DNA from: Chryseobacterium sp. CY350
GTDB taxonomy: Bacteria > Bacteroidota > Bacteroidia > Flavobacteriales > Weeksellaceae
DNA: 64,000 nt
Assembly (NCBI RefSeq): GCF_027945075.1
Contig: NZ_CP116034.1
Span: 3,348,001 to 3,412,000, forward strand
Direction: 5' to 3'
Shown: one piece after another, positions 23,849 to 33,181 of the stretch
How the letters are laid out: every line of letters begins with the position of its first letter
Numbering within the stretch: the first letter of the stretch is position 1
Position numbers and translations under genes: made by a program
The notes under the pieces: generated by a model
What the model was told of the DNA's origin: nothing
Seen by the model: the letters and a program-made list of their open reading frames with translations, nothing else
The model's database searches: none

Positions 23849-24515
23849 TCTGAATCTTGGTATCAGCAACCGAAACTTAACCTCTTTTGAAGAAGAAATT
23901 ATTGTTACGCGTACAGATTCAGCACTTCGAAAATATACGATTTCTATGATAATGTCTGATCAGGAAGTTGGGCATGTTCTTGTGAAAATCAATAATAAAG
24001 AAATACAGGTTCCGACGTATAAACTGATCGTTACGGATGATAAAACAAACGAAACTGAAGTATATCAGGTAACAAGGGATACCTTAAATTTTGTGAAGTC
24101 AACAACTAAAAAAAGTTTTCTTTCATTTTTGGGAATCAAAAAGTTCGATAAGACTTCTCATCTATTTGAGAATATTGCATTTGAGCCACGTTTGGAGAAT
24201 ATTGAAAAATTTGATATTTCAAATCACAGAATGTTATCTGAAGAAAAGTTGATTTATCGATTATCTGGAAATCAACAAAATATAATGCTTTACGCTGGTT
24301 CTGTAAATGAATTTGCAAAACCTCCCGACGTATCACAGTATTTTATTATTGTAGATCATCATGATGGAAAAAGTTTTATAGGAGATATTTTGTATCGTGA
24401 AAAGTTTTTAAAGCTGACTCCAAAAGTTGAAATGCAGATCATAAGGAGAAAAAAAGTTTCCAGAAGTTTCGAGTATGATGATAAAGGAAATATTAAGAAA
24501 ACAATTTATTTTTAA
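23826..24515 (+). CDS. T6SS-locus protein of unknown function (229 residues)
   Basis: No signal peptide or TM segment. N-terminal half is beta-rich (RTDSALRKYTISMIMSDQEVGHVLVKINNKEIQVPTYKLIVTDDKTNETEVYQV), middle short and hydrophobic (SFLSFLGIKKF), C-terminal ~80 residues beta-rich with basic end (MQIIRRKKVSRSFEYDDKGNIKK). No family recognised. It overlaps the upstream gene by 23 bp and is followed by tssE after 5 bp, so it is translated as part of the core set and may be a structural or assembly factor rather than a toxin. Confidence 0.6.
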   Translation: MSPLPELNLNLGISNRNLTSFEEEIIVTRTDSALRKYTISMIMSDQEVGHVLVKINNKEIQVPTYKLIVTDDKTNETEVYQVTRDTLNFVKSTTKKSFLSFLGIKKFDKTSHLFENIAFEPRLENIEKFDISNHRMLSEEKLIYRLSGNQQNIMLYAGSVNEFAKPPDVSQYFIIVDHHDGKSFIGDILYREKFLKLTPKVEMQIIRRKKVSRSFEYDDKGNIKKTIYF

Positions 24516-24520
24516 AAGAA

Positions 24521-24949
24521 ATGAAAGGAATTTATTATAAAACACCCATGAATTTTGAAGCGATTGTCAGTAAAAAAGACGCAGAAAAAATATCGATTGA
24601 TCATTCTATAAGTCAGCAGATTTTTCTGATATCAACTACGGCAATGGGCGAATGTAAGTTTGATGAAACTTTCGGGACAGAGATTTGGGAGATGGATTTT
24701 GATCTGCTTAAAAGTGATAACACCTTGAAAGAATTCATTGCAGGCTCCATGAAAAAATCTATTTCAATGCACGAAAAAAGACTTTTGCTGGAAGATGTAG
24801 AGGTTATTGTAGTCGATTACAATTTTGGAAGCATGGGAAAACGAAAAATGAAAAAAAGAGTAGTTATATCTGTGAGAGGTCAGGTTTTGGAGACCAACAG
24901 ACCGTTTTTTTTTCAGAATTCCTTTTTTGTAGGACCTCTATCTTATTAG
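24521..24949 (+). CDS. tssE: T6SS baseplate wedge protein TssE (gp25-like)
   Basis: 142 residues, cytosolic. The GPW/gp25 signature is visible: a start segment, then GECKFDETFGTEIWEMDFD (family: R-G-E-x-x-x-D-P-x-F-G) and a beta strand pattern VEVIVVDYNFGSMGKRKMKKRVVISVRG. TssE initiates sheath polymerisation at the baseplate. 18-bp gap to tssF. Confidence 0.8.
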   Translation: MKGIYYKTPMNFEAIVSKKDAEKISIDHSISQQIFLISTTAMGECKFDETFGTEIWEMDFDLLKSDNTLKEFIAGSMKKSISMHEKRLLLEDVEVIVVDYNFGSMGKRKMKKRVVISVRGQVLETNRPFFFQNSFFVGPLSY

Positions 24950-24967
24950 TAAAAACACAAGAAAAAA

Positions 24968-26794
24968 ATGAATCAGGAAAGAATAAAAGACAGAATTTTA
25001 CGCCGCGCAGCCAGACTTTGGGGATACAGTGAGTTGGAGGCCGAGACATCCTTCGATCCGGTTGTGAGTTTACTTTTGTCTGCAACAGCTTCAGAATTGG
25101 AGAAACTGGGTTTTGAATTAGAAAGTTCTAGATCACGCATTATAGAGCGCATTCTTGAGATCATGTTTCCGGAAGAAGTTTCCGGAGTCGTGCCTTCAAG
25201 ATCGCTAATTCAGGTTTTTCCTGTAGAAAATCAAGCGAAAGTATCATTAAAAAATCATTTTAAAACCAGTAAAAGGATTCATAACGTTTTTAATCCGGCT
25301 CAGAGCGGAAGCAAAGATATCTTCTTTTCTCCTACACTCGAGGCGAAGGTTACTACCGCAAAAGTGGAATTCCTTGCTTTTGGAAATACTTTGAACCATG
25401 TCGAAAGTTACTTTTTCACAGATGTTTTAGCGAAAAGCGAACAACATATTCCTTCAGGAGAAATGTGGGTGGGAATTCGGTGTTCCAACAAAATTGATCT
25501 GGAAAATCTGATGCTTTATATAGACATCAATAATACCTATCAGAAAGAGCTGTTTTTTTATTATCTCAGACAGGCAAAAATTTATTTTGGTGACAAAGAA
25601 CTGTCTCTTCATGAAGGCTATAACGTCGAACAGGAAAATATTAATCTCGAAAATATCATTACCAAAAATTACTCTGATCTTGAGCATATTTATACTGATG
25701 TTAATGAGTTTTATTTTTCGAATTTCTTTACCATTAAAGAGAAAATTTCTCACATAGAAAAATCTAATAACGAAAAACTTTTTGAGAATTATTTTAAAGG
25801 AAACCGTCTTTCTGAAGAAGATGACATTATTTGGTTAAAATTTAAATTTTCTGAGGCAGTTGTGAGCGAAGTTCTGGAAAATGTAAGTGTCACATTAAAC
25901 TGTATTCCTGTTGTGAACGTTTACAATGCTACTTCTTATCACAGAGTTACAGGACGGTTGAATATCATTCCTATAAAGTCAGACGACTTTTTTTTAGATT
26001 TAGATTACGTAGCAGATAACAGCGGGAAAAGATTTGACCTTAAAAATTACGCCGCCGAAAGCAACGGAACTTCTGCTGTGCTGCGAAAGGGTGGCGTTTC
26101 GAGATTTGATCAGCGAGGAGCTTCAGAGTTGCTGCAATATCTTTTGGAATTGATAAAGGATGAAACTGCTGCATTTTCCGGAATTGGAGGAGATTCTGCA
26201 ACAGAAACCCTGCGACAGATCAATCAGAATGTTGCGGCTCTTCATCAGCTGGCGAAAGAGAAAAGTTTTGCACAGGCAAATAATCCTTATCTGGTCATTA
26301 CTTCAGATTCTCAAAATTCAGAAACTGTCTGTAATATATCTTACTGGCTTACGCACGCTGAAGAAGGAAACGACATAAAACCGGCGACAACTCTTACTGT
26401 AGAAGGTTCTGATTCTGCCATTTTAGATAAAACTGCAGTGATGATGAAACCATCGGCTGGAGGGCGCAAAAGCCTTTCGCCACAGGATAAAATTTTAGAA
26501 TACAGGAACTCTTTATTGACGAGAGGCAGAATCGTTACCGTTGCTGATATTAGAATTTTTGGCTTGAATCATTTTAAAAATACAATTAAAGATATCGAAG
26601 TTTCTAAAGGAACAAAAAAGGAAGTCTCATTAAAAGGAGGCTTCAGCAGAACGATTGATGTCTTTCTCATTAGAAATACCGACTTAAAGGAAACCATAAA
26701 AGATTCTGAATGGGAATATCTGTGCGAAAGTTTTTTACTTAAACTAAAAAAAGCTTCAGCAAATATTTATCCTTACCGGATTTTTGAAAAATAA
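24968..26794 (+). CDS. tssF: T6SS baseplate protein TssF
   Basis: 608 residues. The N-terminus (IKDRILRRAARLWGYSELEAETSFDPVVSLLLSATASELEKLGFEL, then RIIERILEIMFPE) is the TssF/VasA pattern in which the protein family positions itself on the spike. A C-terminal segment (LSPQDKILEYRNSLLTRGRIVTVADIRIF) is also typical of TssF/gp6-like wedge proteins. Cytosolic. Starts 18 bp after tssE. Confidence 0.88.
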   Translation: MNQERIKDRILRRAARLWGYSELEAETSFDPVVSLLLSATASELEKLGFELESSRSRIIERILEIMFPEEVSGVVPSRSLIQVFPVENQAKVSLKNHFKTSKRIHNVFNPAQSGSKDIFFSPTLEAKVTTAKVEFLAFGNTLNHVESYFFTDVLAKSEQHIPSGEMWVGIRCSNKIDLENLMLYIDINNTYQKELFFYYLRQAKIYFGDKELSLHEGYNVEQENINLENIITKNYSDLEHIYTDVNEFYFSNFFTIKEKISHIEKSNNEKLFENYFKGNRLSEEDDIIWLKFKFSEAVVSEVLENVSVTLNCIPVVNVYNATSYHRVTGRLNIIPIKSDDFFLDLDYVADNSGKRFDLKNYAAESNGTSAVLRKGGVSRFDQRGASELLQYLLELIKDETAAFSGIGGDSATETLRQINQNVAALHQLAKEKSFAQANNPYLVITSDSQNSETVCNISYWLTHAEEGNDIKPATTLTVEGSDSAILDKTAVMMKPSAGGRKSLSPQDKILEYRNSLLTRGRIVTVADIRIFGLNHFKNTIKDIEVSKGTKKEVSLKGGFSRTIDVFLIRNTDLKETIKDSEWEYLCESFLLKLKKASANIYPYRIFEK

Positions 26795-26856
26795 ATATCA
26801 ATAAATAATGAATGATATTTTAAATAAAAACAATTATTAACCCTTAAAAAAACACT

Positions 26857-27318
26857 ATGTTAACAAACAAAGGAATTGGTGGAAATGAAGTTCCCATCGA
26901 TGCAAGTGAGGCGATTTTTGAAATCCCTCAAAACAGAACGCTTTTAGCACAAAAACTTACAGCAGATGATCCTGTGAAACCTGAATTGGTGGAAGGACTG
27001 AATACTATTGATAAAGTTTTTGAGCATTTTAAGCCGGAGATCAAAGTTGATTTTGAAGATGCAGAAGGATCTGTGAAAATGGAAAATCTTAAATTCGAAA
27101 ATCTTGGCGATTTCGGAACAAAAGGTATTACCGGGCAAAGCGGATTCTTAAGCGGTCTCGAAACTGAAAAAGATCAGTATCAGAAAATCATCAAACAACT
27201 TAAAACGAACAAAATTCTGAAGGCAGCCCTTGAAGATCCGGATGCCAAAAAAGGTTTGCTCGATACTTTGCAGAATCTGATTAAAGAATTGGAAGGTAAT
27301 ACGGTAAATAATAACTAA
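26857..27318 (+). CDS. tssB: T6SS sheath small subunit TssB
   Basis: 153 residues. The segment FKPEIKVDFEDAEGSVKMENLKFENLGDF matches the TssB/VipA core that forms beta strands with TssC. The C-terminal helix includes IIKQLKTNKILKAALEDPDAKKGLLDTLQNLI. It is followed 13 bp later by tssC, the usual order. A 62-bp AT-rich gap separates it from tssF. Confidence 0.9.
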   Translation: MLTNKGIGGNEVPIDASEAIFEIPQNRTLLAQKLTADDPVKPELVEGLNTIDKVFEHFKPEIKVDFEDAEGSVKMENLKFENLGDFGTKGITGQSGFLSGLETEKDQYQKIIKQLKTNKILKAALEDPDAKKGLLDTLQNLIKELEGNTVNNN

Positions 27319-27331
27319 AAAAACACAAATT

Positions 27332-28696
27332 ATGGCAAAACAAGAAGAATCTTTGCAGACTGTAGCTCCAGCTTTGGAGCAGAAAAGAGGAGCAGTATCC
27401 TTAGATAGCAGTTTAAATAAATTAGCTCGTTACGGAGGTTTTGATCTTCTGGAAACTTCTATTGAAGGCGTTCAGAATATCAATCCGGAAAGAAAGGCGA
27501 GACGGAAAATTTTCTTGACCGAGATGGGAAAAGAAAAAGAAAGAGAAACTCTGAAGAAAACTCTTGAGCTTTGGGCGAGCGTTATCAGCAAAAGCGATTC
27601 TCTGACGGATATGGTGGCAAACTGTGAAGACCAGAGAAAATCTTCTGAAGATTTACTTTCAAAAAACCTTTCAAAGGCTGTGGATATTACCAGAGAATTG
27701 GAAGCGAACTACAGAACAGCAGCTTTATTCTACAAAAATACTGAAGCTGAGAAGGTGAAAAATATTACCATCGTAAATGCCAATCTTGAGCAGTTGAAAG
27801 ATCTTGATAATACAAGATTTATTGATACAATTCATGCAGAATTATCAGATAATTATGACAGACTTGATCTTAAAGGTAACTATGGAATTTTAGTTATTCC
27901 GGGATATCTGGGATCAAATAAAGTTGTAGAAAAGTGGGCAAAATTAGCGCATGAGAATAAAGTGATGTTGGTAACAGATTTCGAACATCTTGATGAGCCG
28001 GATGATGTGATGGAAATGTTTGATCAGGCTTACTTAACTGGTGGTGATGTCTACAGAGCTAACGTTTTGATGACGTGTAATTGGTTGGTTGGTAGAGGAA
28101 GATTTGAAGATATTAATGAAACCGAAGATTTATTTATTCCGCCTTCTGCAGCTTTGGCAGGGAAAATCTATCATACACTGATGTCTCAGGTAACGGCTGG
28201 AAAAAAATTCGGTGGTATCAACGAAGTAGACGGGGTAAAATTTGATCTGAAGAAAAGTGAGATCGCAAATCTTGAAAACCTTGGACTGATCCCAATGGTG
28301 AATGAATATGGAAAAGTGATGGCGTTTTCAGGAAAAACTTTATTCAACGGAGATAATTTAGGTTTGCAGACTTACTCTGTGGTGAGAGTTTTCGATTATG
28401 TAACCAAAGTTTTGATGGATTTCTTAAACAGAAGAGCATTCGAAAATTTCACGGCTGTTACCAGAAAAGAAATCATGAACCAAATTGTTCGTTTTCTTGA
28501 CGGAATCACCGGTCCCGGTAAACTGATTGAAAATTTCGAAATCAGAAAATTTGAGCAAGATCCTGTTCAAAAAGACAGAATTCATTTAGACATTCATATG
28601 AAACCTTATTTCCCGGCAAAAAATTTCCTCATCAAAATGGATGGCCACAAAGGGGACGATGGAAATGAATGGGAAACAGAATATGAACAAAAATAA
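27332..28696 (+). CDS. tssC: T6SS sheath large subunit TssC
   Basis: 454 residues. Recognised by the N-terminal region (SLNKLARYGGFDLLETSIEGVQNINPERKARRKIFLTE), the helical 80-150 part, and the EVDGVKFDLKKSEIANLENLGLIPMVNEYG segment near 305-335. The C-terminus (IHLDIHMKPYFPAKNFLIKMDGH) corresponds to the handshake strands of the sheath. It is the last gene of the rightward core unit and has a strong terminator 84 bp downstream. Confidence 0.92.
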   Translation: MAKQEESLQTVAPALEQKRGAVSLDSSLNKLARYGGFDLLETSIEGVQNINPERKARRKIFLTEMGKEKERETLKKTLELWASVISKSDSLTDMVANCEDQRKSSEDLLSKNLSKAVDITRELEANYRTAALFYKNTEAEKVKNITIVNANLEQLKDLDNTRFIDTIHAELSDNYDRLDLKGNYGILVIPGYLGSNKVVEKWAKLAHENKVMLVTDFEHLDEPDDVMEMFDQAYLTGGDVYRANVLMTCNWLVGRGRFEDINETEDLFIPPSAALAGKIYHTLMSQVTAGKKFGGINEVDGVKFDLKKSEIANLENLGLIPMVNEYGKVMAFSGKTLFNGDNLGLQTYSVVRVFDYVTKVLMDFLNRRAFENFTAVTRKEIMNQIVRFLDGITGPGKLIENFEIRKFEQDPVQKDRIHLDIHMKPYFPAKNFLIKMDGHKGDDGNEWETEYEQK

Positions 28697-28779
28697 ACTG
28701 GGTTGCAAAAGAATTGGAAAAACTGTTCGCGGATAGTTTAACTTCTTTTTCTTATTTGAAATTCGTTATATGTGTTTTG

Positions 28780-28808
28780 AACGCGGAAAATTATTTTCCG
28801 CGTTTTTT
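28780..28808 (+). terminator. Rho-independent terminator of the T6SS core unit
   Basis: AACGCGGAAAA (28780-28790) / TTTTCCGCGTT (28794-28804) with a 3-nt loop and a six-T run. Ends transcription after tssC and separates it from the vgrG island. Confidence 0.88.
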
Positions 28809-29342
28809 GTTTATACGGTTTTTGTGATGATAATATTGTTTTAGATTCATAACAAAATGAAATTTTTAAAGACTTTTACTTATTTTATAATCCATTTTAC
28901 GGCAGTTTTTATTTTAGTCTGATTATTAATAAAATATAATTAGTGATCATATCTTAATTGTTATTGATTATGAATAATTGGGGTGTAAAAATAAAGCCAA
29001 TGAGCATTTTATTATTGATTTATATAATTAAAATTAAATTGGAAAATTTTACATAAATATATGTTTAATTTAGAATATTAAATTTTTTATAGTTGATAAT
29101 GATTTAATATTTATTATTTAAAGGTTGGTGAGGTGAAATTTAATTTATAAATTTGATAGCGTGATGTTTTTCCGTACCGCTAACATAATAGGTAGAAGAT
29201 AGAATTTAGCATATAGTAATGCCGAACAATTTATTCTGATAATTTAATTTCAAAAATTGAATAGGAAGGGATTGAATTACTGGTCATAGAAAATTATTAG
29301 TGTGTGCTAGACAGTTAAATGGCTTAAATAAAGCGATAGAAT
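28809..29342. other. AT-rich intergenic region before the vgrG island
   Basis: About 530 bp of extremely AT-rich sequence with no frame of useful length. No hcp-sized gene is present. It may hold the vgrG promoter, but no TAnnTTTG element with a good -33 was identified. Confidence 0.6.
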
Positions 29343-29483
29343 ATGTCAAATAAATCAAAAGTTAAAGTTGAAAAAAAAGATTCTCAAATCAACAAAACTG
29401 TTCAGGCGAGAAAACCTACTCATTTGGAAGAAAAAACGCAGATATTATTTTTTATAGGAGAGATCATAATGCTGTTTCTATGA
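29343..29483 (+). CDS. Small ORF upstream of vgrG, possibly a remnant
   Basis: 46 codons from ATG: a Lys-rich start (SNKSKVKVEKKDSQINKTV), then RKPTHLEEKTQILFF and a hydrophobic end (IGEIIMLFL). No family recognised. The abrupt hydrophobic end reads like the N-terminus of a longer protein that was cut. Composition is coding-like in the first 30 codons only. Low support as a functional gene. Confidence 0.25.
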   Translation: MSNKSKVKVEKKDSQINKTVQARKPTHLEEKTQILFFIGEIIMLFL

Positions 29484-29543
29484 AAATTTAACAATCGTTT
29501 ATTAACATCAATATTTTAATTAAAACTCAACAATCATAAACTA

Positions 29544-31442
29544 ATGGAAAACCAAGATTTCTCGACGATATTCGGTACGTCGCGCAGATTTGAAGACTGG
29601 CTTCACGACAAAACGAATCCTTTGGTGTATTGCCTTCTGACTTTAGACGGGAAAGATTTTATCCGAAAAAACAGCTATACGGTAGAGCTGAGCCAAAAAA
29701 CTAATGACCATGACCGATTTACGATCGTGGTTCCGGATGATGCCTTAGATACTTTCAAAGGCTACGTGATGGAAAATTCTAAAAATCTGCTCGGAAAAGA
29801 GATAGGAATTACGTATTGGCGTTTTGGTAAAAGTCAGCATTACTTTAGGGGAATTATCGGAAATGTCCGCAATAAAAAAGATGAAGGCGGTGGTTACGGC
29901 GAACTTTATATTACCGGTTTTGCGCTAAGCATTTTACTGGAAAGCGGAAAAGACTGCCAGAGTTTTGAAGACAAAACCCTCGAGCAGATTGTAAAACAGG
30001 TAACTGAAGGTTATCCGCAGGAAGCCAAAGTAGAAATAGCTTCTGCTACGCTGAGTGAATTCAACAAAAAAAACCTTCCCTACACGGTTCAGTATAAGGA
30101 ATCAGATTATCAGTTCATTAAAAGACTGGCAATCCGTCACGGAGAATATTTTTATTACAACGGCGAAAAACTCATCTTCGGAAACACTGTGCAGCCAATT
30201 CTGAAACTCAGCGAAAATATAGATCTGATTGATATTGAATTCGAAATGCGGATTCAGGCTCAGGATTTTACCTTCACGGGTTACGACACCGAAAGCGGGG
30301 CCAGAATAGAAAAAGACAGCAGCAACGCAAGAAGCCAATACAAAGAAAATCTGTTTCAGGTAATTGCAACGAATGCCTCAAAAAGTGTGTTTAAAAAGAA
30401 GCCAAAAATGCACTTCAACCATACGGGAATCCAGAATTGGTCAGAAGGTCAGTTGGCGGAAGCGGTACGACTGGAACGTGAAAAGCGTGAGAATCTGATG
30501 CAGGTAAAAGGCAGAAGTAAAACTCCCGAACTGAAGATTGGCGGGCGCGCAAAACTCTCCGACATTAATGGCAAGGCGATGGAAACCTACCGAATTATAG
30601 AAATCAAGCACGTTTACGAACCAGGCGATTATTACAACGAATTTGTAGGAATCCCGGATATATTCAGTGCCGTGCCTTATCTTGACACAGAAGCCGTACC
30701 AAAAGGCGAAGAACAGCCTGCAAGAGTGATGGATAATAATGATCCGATGGGAATGGGAAGAGTTCGCGTGCAGTTTCCGTGGCAGGAAAATAAAGGAGAG
30801 AAAACACCGTGGGTAAGGTTGATACAGCCACATTCGGGATCGGGAAAGGGTTTCCATTTTATCCCTGAGATTGGGGAAGAAGTTTTGGTGGGTCACGAAA
30901 GCGGCAATGCTGAGAAGCCTTTTGTGATGGGAACGCATTATAATGGTGGGGAGACGAGTTCTTATCACACAAGTGGAAACGATAAGAAAGTGATTCACAC
31001 GAGAAGCGGAACAAAGATTATTTTAAACGATGCGGAGGGAAGTGTTTTTATAGAAGATCCGAGTGGGAATACTTATCTGATGGATGGACAGGGAAATATT
31101 AATGTGAATGCGCCTAAAAACTTCACATTAAATGCAGGAGAAAACATTACGATGACAGCAGGCAAAGATGTATCGGTAAGTGCCGGAAATAACATTTCAA
31201 ATTCTGCCAATGATAATATTACTTCCGTTGCAGGGACTGATATTATGCAGACTGCTTCTGGGGAAATACGAGAAACATCTGATATGAGAACAGAAGTTGT
31301 AGCAAAAGATTTTAAAAGACAAGCCCAAATTTCTAATGAAGTTGCAGGAGAAGTTTCTGTCTTTAGCGCGAAAGAAAATATGACCATGCAAAGTGGGAAG
31401 ATCGTAGAGTTTAACAGTGCCGAAAAATCTAAACTTTTCTAA
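29544..31442 (+). CDS. vgrG: T6SS spike protein TssI (VgrG)
   Basis: 632 residues of the Bacteroidota VgrG type. gp27-like hub in residues ~20-380 (ELSQKTNDHDRFTIVVPDDALDTF, LEQIVKQV, YKESDYQFIKRLAIRHGEYFYYNGEKLIFG). OB-fold gp5 domain at ~395-470 (PARVMDNNDPMGMGRVRVQFPW, then TPWVRLIQPHSGSGKG and EIGEEVLVGHESGNAEKPFVMG). C-terminal beta-helix with short repeats (ITMTAGKDVSVSAGNNISNS). Carries effectors and pierces the target envelope. First large gene of the island, followed by a small ORF after 10 bp. Confidence 0.93.
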   Translation: MENQDFSTIFGTSRRFEDWLHDKTNPLVYCLLTLDGKDFIRKNSYTVELSQKTNDHDRFTIVVPDDALDTFKGYVMENSKNLLGKEIGITYWRFGKSQHYFRGIIGNVRNKKDEGGGYGELYITGFALSILLESGKDCQSFEDKTLEQIVKQVTEGYPQEAKVEIASATLSEFNKKNLPYTVQYKESDYQFIKRLAIRHGEYFYYNGEKLIFGNTVQPILKLSENIDLIDIEFEMRIQAQDFTFTGYDTESGARIEKDSSNARSQYKENLFQVIATNASKSVFKKKPKMHFNHTGIQNWSEGQLAEAVRLEREKRENLMQVKGRSKTPELKIGGRAKLSDINGKAMETYRIIEIKHVYEPGDYYNEFVGIPDIFSAVPYLDTEAVPKGEEQPARVMDNNDPMGMGRVRVQFPWQENKGEKTPWVRLIQPHSGSGKGFHFIPEIGEEVLVGHESGNAEKPFVMGTHYNGGETSSYHTSGNDKKVIHTRSGTKIILNDAEGSVFIEDPSGNTYLMDGQGNINVNAPKNFTLNAGENITMTAGKDVSVSAGNNISNSANDNITSVAGTDIMQTASGEIRETSDMRTEVVAKDFKRQAQISNEVAGEVSVFSAKENMTMQSGKIVEFNSAEKSKLF

Positions 31443-31452
31443 AATTTAAAAT

Positions 31453-31626
31453 ATGGCTATACGAAAAAATGCAAAAAATATGACAATTATAGTAACAAAC
31501 GATTATAAACTATATGTTGGAGGAAAGTTAGAGAAAATAGCGGAGAAGATCAATATGGAAGCAACAAAAGAGAATATGGTTTTGGCTAGTAATAAAAAAA
31601 TAATCGCAGATGGCAACAAACGTTAG
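31453..31626 (+). CDS. 57-residue protein between vgrG and the Tle1 effector
   Basis: Starts 10 bp after vgrG and its stop overlaps the effector start by 17 bp in another frame, so it is probably translated in series with both. Its composition (YKLYVGGKLEKIAEKINMEA, TKENMVLASNKKIIADGNK) shows short alternating strands like the beta-helix repeats at the VgrG C-terminus. It may cap or extend the spike or adapt the effector to it; this is inference. No signal peptide. Too short for usual gene finders, which makes it easy to miss. Confidence 0.55.
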   Translation: MAIRKNAKNMTIIVTNDYKLYVGGKLEKIAEKINMEATKENMVLASNKKIIADGNKR

Positions 31627-33181
31627 TTTCGGAGAATATACCCCACCACCGCCACCAAAAGGCACTGTAGATATAAGAATAGGCGTTTTTTTTGACGGAA
31701 CTCAGAATAACCGCAGAAATACACAGGCTGGAGGAAATCTATCTGGCTACAAACCGACTCAAGAGGAAAAAGATGCTTACAGGAAATATTCTAATAAGGA
31801 AGATGATAGTTACATGAATGATCTTTCTAATGTGGCTCGTAAAGAACTGCATTATAAAAAAGAAAAATATGTAGACAGTGTATATATTGAAGGTATTGGT
31901 ACTGATGATTTGGGTGCAGATACCGATGATAAATTAGATCATCTCGGTGTCGCCTTTGGTGCTGGTAAACAAGGAGTTATTGCAAAAGTAAGAAAAGGGT
32001 GTGAGTTGATTGCTAAAAAAATAAAAAAATTAAATGACAGAGATAAAATAAACACCCTTACTCTTGATGTTTTTGGATTTAGCAGAGGATCGGCAGCAGC
32101 CAGAAACTTTATTTATGAAATAAGCAAAAACAAATACTTACCATTGGATGGAACTAAAATAGTGGGAACAGGAAGTGTAAAGATTAAAACAGATGATTAC
32201 AAGGTAGAAACTACTGAAAAAGAATTTCCAAAAAATGGCCACTTGGGATTACAGTTAAAACTAAAAAAAATTGAATATTCACGAATTAATATAAGATTTG
32301 TAGGTCTTTATGATACGGTTTCTTCTTATGATCCCAATGCGACAAATACAACGATAAATCCAGATTATACAAATGATGTTAAAGAATTGCATTTGAATAG
32401 TCTTAATTTAGAAGTCAATGATTTGTATAAAGCAAAAAAAATAATACATTTTTGTGCTGCCGATGAGCACCGCAAAAATTTTATGCTTACCCCAACAAAG
32501 CGGGCAGGCGGTCAGGATTTTTATTTACCCGGTGTGCATTCTGATGTTGGCGGTTGCTATACCGATAAGATGGATGAAGATGATGTTCAGATTATGGATT
32601 TTGATAATGTATCGGGAGGTCGCAGTGATGAAGAATGGGATGAAATACTCAACAACGATTTAAACGATTTAATTGCTCAGGGCTGGTTTAAAGAATTAGA
32701 AGTTGTACGCCCCAACTATTGGCACGAAACTCATATCAATCGCAAAGGTATTCGCAATACCTATAGTTTTGTTACGCTACATCTTATGGCAGAAAAACTC
32801 AATAAGGAATATGCTGGAACTATAAAAATGACTGATTTGAATAAATATTTTGGGATTCCAAAACAGGGCAAACCAGACGAGTTAGATTTAAACAAAGTAA
32901 AACAGCGTTTAGAAAAGTATATTAATGGTGAACTACCGAAAATGACCTACCATACCAAACCAGAGATTGAAAAAATGCGAAAAAAACTCGATTTAAAAAA
33001 TGCAAAAGAGGTAGAAAATTTCAATTTAAAAGTATATGACCATAATATGCTGAACCGATTGAGAAGCAAATATATTCACTGGAATTCTCAATTTGGAGCT
33101 ATTTCCGGGGCTTATTTGCCCAACTACAAAATTGTAGGCAAAACCATTGTTAGATTTCGTAAAATAGAACCCAACTCATGA
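31610..33181 (+). CDS. T6SS phospholipase effector, Tle1-like (DUF2235)
   Basis: 523 residues. Residues ~20-330 form the DUF2235 alpha/beta-hydrolase: VDIRIGVFFDGTQNNR at the start, nucleophile elbow GFSRGSAAAR with Ser158, GLYDTVSSYD (candidate Asp), and LPGVHSDVGGCY (candidate His). The pattern is that of Tle1 phospholipases A that attack target membranes from the periplasm. It has a Pro-rich N-terminus (TPPPPPKG) and no signal peptide, as expected for VgrG-carried cargo. The last 4 bp overlap the DUF2931 immunity candidate. The C-terminal ~65 residues recur downstream as decayed copies. Confidence 0.85.
   Translation: MATNVSFGEYTPPPPPKGTVDIRIGVFFDGTQNNRRNTQAGGNLSGYKPTQEEKDAYRKYSNKEDDSYMNDLSNVARKELHYKKEKYVDSVYIEGIGTDDLGADTDDKLDHLGVAFGAGKQGVIAKVRKGCELIAKKIKKLNDRDKINTLTLDVFGFSRGSAAARNFIYEISKNKYLPLDGTKIVGTGSVKIKTDDYKVETTEKEFPKNGHLGLQLKLKKIEYSRINIRFVGLYDTVSSYDPNATNTTINPDYTNDVKELHLNSLNLEVNDLYKAKKIIHFCAADEHRKNFMLTPTKRAGGQDFYLPGVHSDVGGCYTDKMDEDDVQIMDFDNVSGGRSDEEWDEILNNDLNDLIAQGWFKELEVVRPNYWHETHINRKGIRNTYSFVTLHLMAEKLNKEYAGTIKMTDLNKYFGIPKQGKPDELDLNKVKQRLEKYINGELPKMTYHTKPEIEKMRKKLDLKNAKEVENFNLKVYDHNMLNRLRSKYIHWNSQFGAISGAYLPNYKIVGKTIVRFRKIEPNS

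Noticed and set aside
28809..29342. Possible hcp in the gap before vgrG
   Set aside because: No frame of about 130 codons on either strand.
30441..30998. 185-codon minus-strand frame inside vgrG
   Set aside because: Antisense to the conserved VgrG hub and OB-fold; odd composition with runs of His/Arg/Ser; no signal or domain. A shadow of the real gene.
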